DNA of 64,000 bases from an uncultured Bacteroides sp. (GCA_900556845.1 USQO01000001.1:1-64000); one strand, 5' to 3'; shown: positions 25,990-37,515, counted from the stretch's first letter. Numbers and translations are program-made. The notes: a model not told the origin generated them from the letters alone.

Positions 25990-27267
25990 ATGGATTTAAT
26001 AAAGAATCTCTTTAAGGGAGACAAGGTTATTTGGATTATTTACTTTGTGTTATGCATGATTTCCATTATTGAGGTATTCAGCGCTTCAAGTACGCTTACC
26101 TACAAAAGTGGAGACCACTGGCGTCCTATTACCATGCATATCGTATTGCTTACTGTGGGAACTATCATTGTTCTTATAGTACACAACATCCCATGCAAAC
26201 GCTTTAAGTTATTTGCCGGTTTATTGCCTTTTTCATGGTTTGCACTTGTTTTTGTACTCATTAAAGGAGCTTTGACAAATGGTGCTAAACGATGGATTGA
26301 CTTTGGTTTCTTCCAATTCCAGCCTTCGGAAGTAGCCAAAATGTGTACCCTTATATCTGTGGCATACATACTTTCTAAAACTCAGGAAGAAGAAAGTGCC
26401 AACCCAAAAGCTTTCAGACAGATTTTAATTGTGACTGGAGTCACTATCATACTTATTATTAGCGAAAACCTTTCAACGGCTCTCTTACTGGCAAGTAGTG
26501 TTTTTCTGCTAATGTTCGTAGGAAGAATTCCATGGAAGCAGATGCTTCAACTTACTGCTGTAGGCATAGGAATTCTTGTAGTAGCTTTTGCTACCATCAA
26601 ATTTATTCCAACTTCGGCATGGGAGGCTGTAGGCCTGGACCGAATGTCGACCTGGCAGAATCGTATAAATGACCATTTTAAAAAAGAAGATGTTCCTGCA
26701 GCTAAATTCGACATCAATAATGATGCACAGGTAGCTCATGCCAACATTGCTATTGCAAGTAGTAATATTATAGGGAAAGGGCCGGGAAACAGTGTACAGA
26801 GAGATTTCCTTTCACAAGCTTTTTCTGACTTCATCTATGCCATTATCATTGAGGAAATGGGACTGATAGGTGGAGCTGTTGTGGTTATTCTTTATTTATT
26901 ACTGCTAATCAGAATCGCAAAAATAGCAAGAAATTGTGACAGATCGTATTATGTATTCTTAATAATGGGATTTGCTATATTGATTTCTTTGCAAGCAATG
27001 TTTAATATGCTGGTTGCGGTAGGTATTATCCCTGTAACCGGACAACCTCTGCCGTTAATCAGTAAAGGTGGAACTTCTACACTGGTAAATTGTGTCTATA
27101 TTGGTATTATCCTGAGCATTAGCCGACACGTTAATGAGATGAAAAAGAAGGAGCAGGAAAAAGAGGCTCAAAAGCAACTGGAAATTCAGCAAGCAGCAGA
27201 GCAAATCATACGATATGCCCAAGATATGACGACTTCGTCAAACAATACCCCAAAAGATAAGTTATAA
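25990..27267 (+). CDS. ftsW: Septal peptidoglycan polymerase FtsW (SEDS family)
   Basis: A 425-residue polytopic SEDS protein that polymerises septal glycan strands with FtsI. The family motifs are NGAKRWIDFGFFQFQPSE near residues 97-114, a large periplasmic loop at about 220-280 with the AFSDFIYAIIIEEMG block, and GQPLPLISKGGTS near 355. The cytoplasmic tail after the last helix is long and charged, with runs of K, E and Q. A potential promoter for murG lies in the 79-base gap that follows. Confidence 0.93.
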   Translation: MDLIKNLFKGDKVIWIIYFVLCMISIIEVFSASSTLTYKSGDHWRPITMHIVLLTVGTIIVLIVHNIPCKRFKLFAGLLPFSWFALVFVLIKGALTNGAKRWIDFGFFQFQPSEVAKMCTLISVAYILSKTQEEESANPKAFRQILIVTGVTIILIISENLSTALLLASSVFLLMFVGRIPWKQMLQLTAVGIGILVVAFATIKFIPTSAWEAVGLDRMSTWQNRINDHFKKEDVPAAKFDINNDAQVAHANIAIASSNIIGKGPGNSVQRDFLSQAFSDFIYAIIIEEMGLIGGAVVVILYLLLLIRIAKIARNCDRSYYVFLIMGFAILISLQAMFNMLVAVGIIPVTGQPLPLISKGGTSTLVNCVYIGIILSISRHVNEMKKKEQEKEAQKQLEIQQAAEQIIRYAQDMTTSSNNTPKDKL

Positions 27268-27294
27268 TAAAAAAGGAAGTTAGCAAGAATAAAC

Positions 27295-27326
27295 TTTCAC
27301 AACTAAAAAGTTTATTTCTAACTTTG
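27295..27326 (+). promoter_or_regulatory. Internal promoter ahead of murG
   Basis: TTTC at 27295-27298, 20 bases, then TAACTTTG at 27319-27326: one mismatch from the full -33/-7 consensus. It lies in the widest gap inside the cluster (79 bases), about 20 bases before the murG ATG. Confidence 0.6.
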
Positions 27327-27346
27327 CAAGAAAACAGAAGATAAAG

Positions 27347-28465
27347 ATGGCAAATGCAATACGAGTTATTATAAGTGGTGGAGGAACCGGAGGACATATC
27401 TTCCCGGCTGTATCCATAGCTAATGCTCTGAAAGAATTATACCCTGAAACAGAGATTCTTTTTGTCGGAGCAGAAGGAAGAATGGAAATGCAACGAGTAC
27501 CTGCTGCAGGCTACAATATTATCGGTCTGCCAGTTGCCGGGTTTGACAGAAAACACTTATTGAAAAATATAAGCGTCATTGTTAAATTACTCCGAAGCCA
27601 ATGGAAAGCTAAAAAAGTAATCCGCGACTTCAAACCGGATGTTGCTGTAGGTGTTGGCGGATATGCCAGTGGACCAACTTTAAAAATGGCAGGGATAATG
27701 GGTATTCCCACATTAATACAAGAACAAAATTCGTATGCAGGTGTAACAAATAAACTACTGGCAAAAAAGGCATGCAAGATTTGTGTGGCTTACGAAGGTA
27801 TGGAACGCTTTTTTGAGAAAGAAAAAATCATCCTCACCGGAAATCCTGTACGCCAAGGTTTGTTAGAAAACAAAATTACACGTAATGAAGCGCTTCTGAG
27901 ATTTGGACTTTTTCCTGAAAAAAAGACAGTGCTGATTATCGGTGGAAGCCTAGGAGCACGTACCATTAACCAAAGTGTACTGCAGAATCTCGAAAAGATC
28001 CGTCAGTCAGGAATTCAGTTTATATGGCAAACCGGAAAGTATTATTTCGGGGAGATAAAAACAACTATTAAAACCTCGGGAGAGTATCCTATGCTGCATG
28101 TGACGGACTTTATATCCGATATGTCTGCTGCATATAAAGCTGCCGACTTGGTTATAAGCCGTGCAGGAGCAGGCTCCATCTCGGAATTCTGTCTGCTGCA
28201 AAAGCCTGTAATTTTAGTCCCGTCACCAAACGTGGCAGAAGACCATCAAACCAAGAACGCATTGGCTCTGGTAAAAAAAGATGCAGCAATTTATATTAAA
28301 GACAGTGAAGCTGTAACTGCACTTATTGATAAAGCTATAGAAACAGTACAACAGCCTGAGACTTTAAAAAAATTGAGTACAAACATAGCATGCTTGGCCC
28401 TGAAAGATTCGGCTAATGTTATAGCCAAAGAGATTTATAAGCTAGCTACACAAAACAAAAAATGA
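27347..28465 (+). CDS. murG: Lipid II synthase (UDP-GlcNAc transferase)
   Basis: A 372-residue GT-B glycosyltransferase that adds GlcNAc to lipid I on the cytoplasmic membrane face. The N-terminal lipid-acceptor loop is SGGGTGGHIFPA (10-21). GVGGYASGP and EQNSYAG are in the N-domain. In the C-domain, GGSLGARTINQ and SRAGAGSISEF form the UDP-GlcNAc site. The length is normal. It is separated from ftsW by a promoter-bearing gap and followed by murC after 4 bases. Confidence 0.96.
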   Translation: MANAIRVIISGGGTGGHIFPAVSIANALKELYPETEILFVGAEGRMEMQRVPAAGYNIIGLPVAGFDRKHLLKNISVIVKLLRSQWKAKKVIRDFKPDVAVGVGGYASGPTLKMAGIMGIPTLIQEQNSYAGVTNKLLAKKACKICVAYEGMERFFEKEKIILTGNPVRQGLLENKITRNEALLRFGLFPEKKTVLIIGGSLGARTINQSVLQNLEKIRQSGIQFIWQTGKYYFGEIKTTIKTSGEYPMLHVTDFISDMSAAYKAADLVISRAGAGSISEFCLLQKPVILVPSPNVAEDHQTKNALALVKKDAAIYIKDSEAVTALIDKAIETVQQPETLKKLSTNIACLALKDSANVIAKEIYKLATQNKK

Positions 28466-28469
28466 AATT

Positions 28470-29846
28470 ATGAATATTAATACCATAAAAGCTGTCTATT
28501 TCATTGGCGCCGGTGGAATAGGTATGAGTGCATTGGTCCGCTACTTTTTATCTAAAGGTAAAATCGTAGCAGGATACGACCGTACCCCTAGCGAACTAAC
28601 AGAAAAGCTTATTGAAGAAGGAGCTGCTATCCACTACGAAGAAAATATAGACTTAATTCCTGAAGAATGCAAAAAGCAGGGAACTACGCTTGTAATATAT
28701 ACTCCAGCTATCCCTTCGACTCATAAAGAGCTGGTATTTTTTAGAGAACACAATTTTGAGATACAAAAGCGTGCACAGGTTCTGGGTATGCTGACACGCA
28801 CAGAAAAAGGGCTCTGTGTTGCCGGGACTCATGGAAAAACAACTACCTCGACGATGACAGCTCATTTGCTTCATCAGTCTCATGTAGGTTGTAACGCTTT
28901 TTTAGGAGGTATTTCTAAAAATTATCACACCAATCTATTGCTGTCGGAAGAAAGTGAGTTTGTTGTTATCGAAGCAGATGAATTCGACCGGTCTTTTCAT
29001 TGGCTTACTCCATATGCTACGGTTATTACAGCCACCGATTCTGACCACCTGGATATATATGGAACACATGAAGCTTATTTGGAAAGCTTCCGGAAATATA
29101 CATCTCTAATTCAACTTGGAGGATATTTGATTATCCGAAAGGGATTGGAGTTACAGCCTGATTTACAAGAAGGGGTGACATGCTATACCTACTCTGAAAA
29201 AGAAGGCGACTTTCATGCAGAAAATATCCGAATAGCAAACGGAGAAATTATGTTCGATTATGTTTCACCTCTAGGCAATATCGAAAACATTCTGCTGGGT
29301 GTTCCTGTTTACATAAACATAGAGAATGGCATTGCGGCTATGGCACTGGCTCAGATTGCAGGAGTAAACAATGAAGAAATCAGAGAGGCAATGGCTAGCT
29401 TCAGAGGAGTGGACAGACGTTTTGACTTTAAACTGAAGAGTGATAGATTTGTTTTTTTGAGCGATTATGCACATCACCCTGCAGAAATAAAGCAAAGTAT
29501 ATTGTCCGTAAAAACAATATACCCAGACAAAAAAATTACCGTTGCATTCCAGCCACACTTGTATACTCGTACCAGAGATTTCTTTACTGAATTTGCAGAA
29601 AGCCTTTCACTGGCTGATGATGTAGTTCTACTGGATATCTATCCGGCAAGAGAGGCTCCCATTGAAGGAGTCAGCAGCAAACTGATATTTGATAGCCTAA
29701 AACCCGGAATTTCTAAAATAATGTGCAAAAAAGACAACTTAATTGACATTTTAGCACAGAAAAATATAGAAGTTTTAATAACTTTAGGCGCTGGAGACAT
29801 AGAAAATTATGTACCAAGGATTTTAGAAGTATTTAAAGACCGATGA
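28470..29846 (+). CDS. murC: UDP-MurNAc:L-alanine ligase
   Basis: A 458-residue Mur ligase that commits UDP-MurNAc to the peptide branch by adding L-alanine. It has an N-terminal dinucleotide-like fold (YFIGAGGIGMSALVRYF), ATP loop GTHGKTT at 119-125, VIEADEFDRSF, and a C-domain with GVDRRFD and DYAHHP. Its stop overlaps the ftsQ start by four bases (ATGA at 29843-29846), so the two are translationally coupled. No ddl gene lies here, as is usual for this phylum. Confidence 0.95.
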   Translation: MNINTIKAVYFIGAGGIGMSALVRYFLSKGKIVAGYDRTPSELTEKLIEEGAAIHYEENIDLIPEECKKQGTTLVIYTPAIPSTHKELVFFREHNFEIQKRAQVLGMLTRTEKGLCVAGTHGKTTTSTMTAHLLHQSHVGCNAFLGGISKNYHTNLLLSEESEFVVIEADEFDRSFHWLTPYATVITATDSDHLDIYGTHEAYLESFRKYTSLIQLGGYLIIRKGLELQPDLQEGVTCYTYSEKEGDFHAENIRIANGEIMFDYVSPLGNIENILLGVPVYINIENGIAAMALAQIAGVNNEEIREAMASFRGVDRRFDFKLKSDRFVFLSDYAHHPAEIKQSILSVKTIYPDKKITVAFQPHLYTRTRDFFTEFAESLSLADDVVLLDIYPAREAPIEGVSSKLIFDSLKPGISKIMCKKDNLIDILAQKNIEVLITLGAGDIENYVPRILEVFKDR

Positions 29847-30580
29847 TTAAGAAATTTCTCATAATTCTATTTTTAGTCCTGATGTCTGTATACCTCGTTA
29901 TAGCAGCAACAGCATTTAACCGCAGATCTGGGAGCCAGATTTGCCAAGGAATGGAACTGCTTATTAAAGACAGCATCAACTATGGATTTGTGAGTAAAAA
30001 AGAGATAGAAAAAACGCTTAAGCGTAAAAAACTATCCCCTGTAGGGAAAAAACAAGATGAAATAAATATTCGCCAAATAGAAGAAGAGCTCAATGAGCAT
30101 CCTTTTATAGATGAAGCAGAGTGCTACTATACCCCAAGTGGGAAAATAGGAATCAAAGTCATACAACGAATTCCATTGCTGCGCATTATGGCTAATAATG
30201 GGGAAAATTATTACTTGGACAGTAAAGGCAAAATCATGCCAATACCTGAAAATATTGCCCACGTAACTGTTGCTACAGGATTTATCGATCGCAAGTTTGC
30301 TCAACACGAGCTCTACGAGTTAAGCCGGTTCATAAACAACAATCCTTTCTGGAAAGCACAAATCGAACAAATTTATGTAACTCCCAAAAAGGAATTCGAA
30401 TTGGCTCCTAGAGTTGGACAACATATCATTTTTCTGGGTAATCCTGGAGAATATGAAGAAAGATTCGGGAAATTAAAAACATTCTACGAAAAAGCATTAA
30501 ATGAAGTAGGATGGAATAAATACAGCCGAATCAGCATAGAGTTTAATAACCAAATTATTTGTACCAAAAAAGAGGAATAA
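29843..30580 (+). CDS. ftsQ: Cell division protein FtsQ
   Basis: A 245-residue bitopic division protein with one membrane helix at about residues 4-22 and a periplasmic POTRA-type segment at about 40-115 (IRQIEEELNEHPFIDEAECYY, IGIKVIQRIPLLRIM), followed by the beta domain. FtsQ scaffolds FtsL/FtsB and recruits the septal synthase. The family is poorly conserved, but topology and position between murC and ftsA make the call firm. ftsA follows after 3 bases. Confidence 0.9.
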   Translation: MIKKFLIILFLVLMSVYLVIAATAFNRRSGSQICQGMELLIKDSINYGFVSKKEIEKTLKRKKLSPVGKKQDEINIRQIEEELNEHPFIDEAECYYTPSGKIGIKVIQRIPLLRIMANNGENYYLDSKGKIMPIPENIAHVTVATGFIDRKFAQHELYELSRFINNNPFWKAQIEQIYVTPKKEFELAPRVGQHIIFLGNPGEYEERFGKLKTFYEKALNEVGWNKYSRISIEFNNQIICTKKEE

Positions 30581-30583
30581 GAT

Positions 30584-32179
30584 ATGGCAGTAACAGATTT
30601 TATAGCAGCAGTGGAACTGGCCTCCAGCCAGATTACAGCCATTGCAGGAAAGAAGAGCGCAGACGGAACGATTCAGATTCTAGCTTATGCCAGTGAACCG
30701 TCTTCTACCTTTATCAAAAAAGGTGTAATATATAATTTAGACAGAACTACACAAGGCATAACCTCTGTTATTGGAAAACTGGAAGAAGCACTTCATGCTT
30801 CCGTCGGACAAGTATATGTAGGTATAGGAGGACAGTCTGTACGGACTGTACCAAACGTCGTAAGCCGAAAACTAACAGAACAGACAAAAATATCTCAAGC
30901 TATAATTGATGCTATCATGGACAGCAATCGGGAAAACCTTATGATAGATCAAGAAATATTGGATGTTGAGCCTCAGGAATATAAAGTCGACAATAACTAT
31001 CAGGCTGACCCTGTCGGAATACCCGCCGATTATGTCGAAGGACATTTCCTGAATATCATAGCTAGAAATACATTGAAGCGAAACATTAACAAATGCTTTG
31101 TACAGGCGGGATATAATATCGCTGATTATTTCATCTCTCCTCTTGTCACAGCAAATTTGTTGCTGACTGATAATGAGAAGAGATCAGGCTGTGCCCTTAT
31201 TGATTTTGGCGCTGATACCACTACTGTTGCTGTCTATAAAAGTAATATTCTTCGTCATCTTGCTGTTATACCTTTAGGCAGCAATAACATCACAAAGGAT
31301 ATTGCAAGTCTCCAGATTGAAGAGGAAGATGCAGAAGCTCTAAAAATTCAATATGGCAGTGCCTATACAGATGCATCAGAAGATCAGGACGAGAACAAAG
31401 TTTACACGCTAGATAATGGCTGTTCTATCCAGGCAAAACAATTGGAAGAAGTAATCGAAGCTCGTATAACAGAGATTATTGCCAATGTATGGAACCAAAT
31501 TTTGCTATCAGAGTATGGCGATAAACTTTTATCAGGAATCATACTGACTGGTGGAGGTTCTAATCTTCGCAACATTGACAAAGCTTTTACAAAAGCTACC
31601 AATCAGGAAAAAGTACGAATAGCAAAAAGCGGACAAATATCTTTTTCTGGACCTGTGGCACTAAAGAAAGATGGATCGACAAACACGCTGGTTGCCTTAT
31701 TGACTTCTGGACAAGAGAATTGTTACAAACCTGAAGAAGAAAAAGAAGATCCGGCCAAAATAGCAGCCGAACAAGCTGCCGCTGAAGCCGAAAGACTACG
31801 CAAAGAGAAAGAAGAAAAAGAAGAAAAAGAGCGTAGAGAACGTGAAGAGCAAGAAAGAATTGCAAAGGAGTTAAAAGAGAAAGAAGAGAAAGAACGCAAA
31901 GCACGTGAAGAACAAGAACGCAAGGAGCGCGAACAAAAAGAACTGGAAGAAGAATATAACAGTTACCTTAAACGTGCAGACCGTTACAAAAACAACAAAG
32001 AATATGCCAAAGCTCTGGAAATGATAGAACGTGCCCGCTCAATCGAACTTCCAGGCAAAGAGGACGAATTACAAAAACTGGAAAATGACATCAAGCATCT
32101 GAAAGGAGAGAATAATCCGATCAACAAACTGAAACGGTTATTCACAACTTTCGCAGAAGACTTGACCAGAGATGAATAA
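30584..32179 (+). CDS. ftsA: Cell division ATPase FtsA with long charged C-terminal extension
   Basis: A 531-residue actin-like protein that tethers FtsZ to the membrane. The core (about 1-380) has the phosphate and adenosine loops of the actin fold (AAVELASSQITAIAG, IDFGADTTTVAVYK, GIILTGGGSNLRNID). E. coli FtsA has 420 residues; here an extra stretch of about 100 residues from about 384 is almost entirely E, K, R, Q and A, a likely coiled coil. A TPR-like segment (YNSYLKRADRYKNNKEYAKA) follows. The last 20 residues (INKLKRLFTTFAEDL) look like the amphipathic membrane-targeting helix. Confidence 0.93.
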   Translation: MAVTDFIAAVELASSQITAIAGKKSADGTIQILAYASEPSSTFIKKGVIYNLDRTTQGITSVIGKLEEALHASVGQVYVGIGGQSVRTVPNVVSRKLTEQTKISQAIIDAIMDSNRENLMIDQEILDVEPQEYKVDNNYQADPVGIPADYVEGHFLNIIARNTLKRNINKCFVQAGYNIADYFISPLVTANLLLTDNEKRSGCALIDFGADTTTVAVYKSNILRHLAVIPLGSNNITKDIASLQIEEEDAEALKIQYGSAYTDASEDQDENKVYTLDNGCSIQAKQLEEVIEARITEIIANVWNQILLSEYGDKLLSGIILTGGGSNLRNIDKAFTKATNQEKVRIAKSGQISFSGPVALKKDGSTNTLVALLTSGQENCYKPEEEKEDPAKIAAEQAAAEAERLRKEKEEKEEKERREREEQERIAKELKEKEEKERKAREEQERKEREQKELEEEYNSYLKRADRYKNNKEYAKALEMIERARSIELPGKEDELQKLENDIKHLKGENNPINKLKRLFTTFAEDLTRDE

Positions 32180-32210
32180 TAAATATCAACCTACATAAAT
32201 TATAAGAAAT

Positions 32211-33521
32211 ATGTCTGACGAAACAATCATGCCTTTCGACTTTCAGAAAGAGAATTCTACTTATATAAAAGTAGTGGGTGTAGGTGGTGGCGGTGGTAAT
32301 GCCGTAAACCATATGTACAAAGAAGGTATACACGATGTTACCTTTGCTATCTGTAACACAGATAATCAAGCACTGAGTATGTCTGAGGTACCTATCAAAA
32401 TACAGCTGGGAAAAGAAGGACTTGGTGCCGGAAATCGCCCGGCAAAAGCTCGTGCAGCAGCAGAAGAAAGTCTGGAGTCTATTAAAGAAATGTTGAACGA
32501 CGGCTGTAAAATGGCTTTTATCACAGCCGGAATGGGTGGAGGAACCGGAACTGGTGCCGCACCTATCATTGCCAAGACTGCCAAGGAAATGGACATCCTT
32601 ACTGTCGGCATTGTAACTATACCTTTCTTGTTTGAAGGAAACCGGAAAATAGACCAGGCACTTGATGGTGTAGAAGAAATGAGTAAACATGTGGATGCGC
32701 TTCTTGTTATCAACAACGAACGGTTACGCGATGTCTACTCGGATATTAGTGTAATGAATGCATTCGGAAAAGCCGATGACACACTTTCTGTCGCAGCCAA
32801 AAGTATTGCTGAAATCATCACAATTCGAGGTGATATCAACCTTGACTTCAACGATGTTAAGACAGTTCTGAAAGACGGTGGTGTAGCCATTATGAGTACC
32901 GGATACGGCGAAGGAGAAGAACGCGTTACTCAGGCCATCAATGACGCACTCCACTCTCCGCTATTGAACAACAACGATATATTCAATTCGAAAAAAATAT
33001 TATTCGTTATTACATACAATCCAAAGAGCGAGCTCATGATGGAAGAAATGAATGAAGTACACGACTTCATGAGCAAATTCAGCGGTGATGTAGAAACGAA
33101 ATGGGGACTTTACAAAGACGAAGAATTGGGAAGTAAAGTAAAATTTACTATTCTGGCTACCGGATTCGGTATCAATAATGTTCCAGGAATGGATACAGTC
33201 CTCAGCAAACGAAGCTTAGAAGAACAACAGCGTCTGGCTGCCGAAGAAGAGGAAGAACAACAGCGCGATAAAAGAAGAACAGATTACTACGGCAAAGATG
33301 GCATGCGTAACAGCAAAAAGAAAAAACGCCACAATATCTATGTTTTCAGTATGGAAGACCTTGATAACGACGATATCATCAGTGCGGTAGAAGCAACACC
33401 TACTTTCCAGCGTAGTAAAGCTGTGCTTGAAAGTATACAGTCGAAAGCCAATACGGAAACCCATGAAATTTCCCAACCTGCAAATACGGCTTCGTCTGAC
33501 AGTTCGACAATAACTTTTTAA
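32211..33521 (+). CDS. ftsZ: Cell division GTPase FtsZ
   Basis: A 436-residue tubulin-like GTPase that forms the Z ring. The nucleotide-binding motif is GGGTGTG at 109-115; VVGVGGGGGNA is at the N-terminus and the T7 loop NLDFNDVK is near residue 210. A linker of charged residues (EEEEEQQRDKRR) follows the core. A segment like the usual C-terminal docking peptide, ATPTFQR near 395-401, is followed by a further tail of about 35 residues ending TITF, so the docking peptide is not terminal as it is in E. coli. Confidence 0.96.
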   Translation: MSDETIMPFDFQKENSTYIKVVGVGGGGGNAVNHMYKEGIHDVTFAICNTDNQALSMSEVPIKIQLGKEGLGAGNRPAKARAAAEESLESIKEMLNDGCKMAFITAGMGGGTGTGAAPIIAKTAKEMDILTVGIVTIPFLFEGNRKIDQALDGVEEMSKHVDALLVINNERLRDVYSDISVMNAFGKADDTLSVAAKSIAEIITIRGDINLDFNDVKTVLKDGGVAIMSTGYGEGEERVTQAINDALHSPLLNNNDIFNSKKILFVITYNPKSELMMEEMNEVHDFMSKFSGDVETKWGLYKDEELGSKVKFTILATGFGINNVPGMDTVLSKRSLEEQQRLAAEEEEEQQRDKRRTDYYGKDGMRNSKKKKRHNIYVFSMEDLDNDDIISAVEATPTFQRSKAVLESIQSKANTETHEISQPANTASSDSSTITF

Positions 33522-33532
33522 AAACTTAGGAT

Positions 33533-33982
33533 ATGGAATTATTTGATCAAATCAGCAATGATATTAAGGAGGCTATGAAAGCCAAAGACAAAGTAAAGCT
33601 TGAAACTCTCCGTAACGTAAAAAAATGTTTTCTAGAAGCTAAAACTGCTCCAGGAGCAAACGATACACTTACAGACGAAGCAGCCATGAAAATCATGCAG
33701 AAACTGGTTAAACAGGGAAAGGACTCTGCTGCTGTCTACACTGAACAAGGCCGTAACGATTTGGCTGAAGCAGAACTTGCACAAGTACAAGTTATCGAAG
33801 CCTATCTTCCTAAACAACTGTCTGCAGAAGAGCTGGAAGCAAAATTAAAAGACATTATAGCACAAGTAGGAGCTACCAGCGCTAAAGACATGGGAAAAGT
33901 TATGGGCGTTGCAACTAAAGAGTTAGCAGGCCTGGCAGAAGGAAGAGCTATATCAGCTAAAGTTAAAGAATTACTAGGATAA
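33533..33982 (+). CDS. GatB/YqeY domain protein
   Basis: A 149-residue, mostly helical YqeY-type protein. The family shares a C-terminal domain with the GatB amidotransferase subunit, and a tRNA-related role has been suggested but not established. Visible blocks are ISNDIKEAMKAKDKVKLETLR at the start and SAKDMGKVMGVATKEL near residue 115. It is the last gene of the dcw operon, 11 bases after ftsZ, with a strong terminator directly downstream. Confidence 0.9.
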   Translation: MELFDQISNDIKEAMKAKDKVKLETLRNVKKCFLEAKTAPGANDTLTDEAAMKIMQKLVKQGKDSAAVYTEQGRNDLAEAELAQVQVIEAYLPKQLSAEELEAKLKDIIAQVGATSAKDMGKVMGVATKELAGLAEGRAISAKVKELLG

Positions 33983-33988
33983 AAGATC

Positions 33989-34034
33989 AAGTCTCAATGC
34001 ATCCATTTATCAAAAGTGCATTGAGACTTTTTTT
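33989..34034 (+). terminator. Terminator of the dcw operon
   Basis: AAGTCTCAATGCA (33989-34001) pairs with TGCATTGAGACTT (34017-34029) as a perfect 13-base stem, followed by T residues to 34034. The T-run reaches into the stop codon of the convergent recO gene. Confidence 0.92.
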
Positions 34035-34758
34035 ATTCAAACAACTCTCTTAAAACCTGAAGCGATTTCAGTTCCGGGAAATCAGGCAGATGCAATTGAT
34101 AATAAATCTGAACAACCTCCAGGCAACGATTTCTTTCCAAACGACTCATCGAAAACAGATGCATTGTTTCATAGTTCATACGCATGAGTTTCACAATACG
34201 TGATGCCTCAACAGGCATAAGAAAAGCTCCATGAGTTGGCTGACGCAATGTAAAACAAGCATTCATTAAATCAAAATAAGCCCCCTCACTCCAATGTTCG
34301 ATATTGGGATATAATCCCAGGAAACGTGACAAGCGCATTAAAAAGACCAAATGAAAATTAGCAAATCCGCTCTCACTACTATCCAACCATATCACCGAAT
34401 GATACAGATACGCAAATAAAGCTTCATTCTCACCCTCCTCACGTAAAGCACGAGTCAAGAACTCAGCCAAAAACATTCCGATAGCCGATTTATAAGGATT
34501 GTAAGGTAATGAAGTAAATATATACGAAGGCTTTACCTCCTTTATTTTATGCAAAGAAGTACGCACACGCACTTCAGCCACAAAATCAACAAAAGCCAAA
34601 GGCTGAAACAATACCGACTTTACCCCGGTTCGTTTCCCTTTCTGCAAAGGAATCAGAAAGGACATTTTCCCTTGTTGTTCCGTAAATATTTCAACAATAT
34701 TCGATGTATCATTATACTTTACACAATGCAATACAATTCCTCTAAGTTTTTGTAACAT
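34033..34758 (-). CDS. recO: DNA repair protein RecO
   Basis: A 241-residue recombination mediator. The N-terminal OB fold is [20 protein letters not shown] (residues 7-26). The conserved [14 protein letters not shown] helix follows near residue 90, and the C-terminal helical region contains [13 protein letters not shown]. RecO anneals single strands and loads RecA with RecR. The cysteine zinc site present in some RecO proteins is absent here (only isolated Cys). It is a single gene, convergent with the dcw operon and sharing its terminator region. Confidence 0.92.
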   Translation of the reverse strand: MLQKLRGIVLHCVKYNDTSNIVEIFTEQQGKMSFLIPLQKGKRTGVKSVLFQPLAFVDFVAEVRVRTSLHKIKEVKPSYIFTSLPYNPYKSAIGMFLAEFLTRALREEGENEALFAYLYHSVIWLDSSESGFANFHLVFLMRLSRFLGLYPNIEHWSEGAYFDLMNACFTLRQPTHGAFLMPVEASRIVKLMRMNYETMHLFSMSRLERNRCLEVVQIYYQLHLPDFPELKSLQVLRELFE

Positions 34759-34860
34759 AACAAATCATGTTCTTTTCACAACAAAAATACTCAATAATAT
34801 CAGCTGTATTTTCTGAGACATTATAAAAATAGTGAAGTTCAAAAAAATATGCCGTAATAT

Positions 34861-34891
34861 TTTGGTATAATAAAAAAAATACATACCTTTG
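34861..34891 (+). promoter_or_regulatory. Full consensus promoter for tRNA-Glu and rpsT
   Basis: TTTG at 34861-34864, exactly 19 bases, then TACCTTTG at 34884-34891. It is a textbook Bacteroidetes housekeeping promoter, about 65 bases before the tRNA. Confidence 0.85.
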
Positions 34892-34956
34892 CATCCGCAA
34901 TCGAGACATTCCATAGCCTCGATTACTCAAGTTAGACATTCGTTTAGCAAAAGGAT

Positions 34957-35028
34957 GGCCCGTTCGTCTATCGGTTAGGACGCAAGATTTTCATTCTTGA
35001 AAGGGGGGTTCGATTCCCCCACGGGCTA
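34957..35028 (+). tRNA. tRNA-Glu (anticodon UUC)
   Basis: A 72-base cloverleaf. The acceptor GGCCCGT pairs with ACGGGCT (first pair is G-U), with discriminator A35028. The anticodon stem is CAAGA/TCTTG (34983-34987, 34995-34999) and the loop TTTTCAT has anticodon TTC at 34990-34992. The T arm is GGGGG-TTCGATT-CCCCC. The CCA end is not encoded. Confidence 0.95.
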
Positions 35029-35071
35029 CATAATAAACAAAAATCAAGAACAATATTAAAGATTAGTCGAG

Positions 35072-35326
35072 ATGGCAAATCACAAATCATCTATCAAAAG
35101 AATCAGACAAGAAGAGAAAAGAAGACTTCACAACAGATATTATGCAAAAACTATGCGTAACGCAGTGAAGAAACTTCGTGCAACTACAGACAAGGCAGAA
35201 GCTATTGCTTTGTATCCTAGCGTACAGAAAATGTTGGATAAATTGGCCAAGAACAATATTATCCACAAAAACAAAGCTTCAAACTTGAAGTCAAAGTTAG
35301 CTGCACAAATCAGCAAATTGGCTTAA
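35072..35326 (+). CDS. rpsT: 30S ribosomal protein S20
   Basis: An 84-residue, very basic helical protein that binds 16S rRNA in the small subunit. The start [18 protein letters not shown] and the body [17 protein letters not shown] are typical of S20, and the length is normal. It lies 43 bases after tRNA-Glu with no promoter of its own in between, so the two are probably co-transcribed from 34861-34891. A hairpin terminator follows. Confidence 0.97.
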   Translation: MANHKSSIKRIRQEEKRRLHNRYYAKTMRNAVKKLRATTDKAEAIALYPSVQKMLDKLAKNNIIHKNKASNLKSKLAAQISKLA

Positions 35327-35349
35327 TAAGCTATTGAAAAAGATATTAA

Positions 35350-35376
35350 GGCTGGAATTTATATTCCAGCCTTTTG
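35350..35376 (+). terminator. Terminator after rpsT
   Basis: GGCTGGAAT (35350-35358), loop TTAT, ATTCCAGCC (35363-35371), then TTTTG. Confidence 0.88.
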
Positions 35377-35466
35377 TCGTTTATATCCCCCTATACCAAG
35401 CAATACACATTTTTCTTTTTTATCTTTTTTAGACAGTCAACAGTTCTCCATCTCACAGTTTTTTAG

Positions 35467-35474
35467 TAAATTTG
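35467..35474 (+). promoter_or_regulatory. -7 box of gyrB
   Basis: TAAATTTG fits TAnnTTTG, 25 bases before the gyrB ATG at 35500. Confidence 0.6.
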
Positions 35475-35490
35475 AAAGCTAAAATAATAA

Positions 35491-37464
<1,974 letters not shown>

Positions 37465-37515
37465 TTTAATATTTTAATTAACTAAAAATCCATCCTCACA
37501 TCTTACAATTGAGGG

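Noticed and set aside
31740..31960. Repetitive GAA/AAG-rich stretch in ftsA as a DNA repeat element
   Set aside because: It is explained by the E/K/R-rich coiled coil it encodes; there is no regular DNA period.
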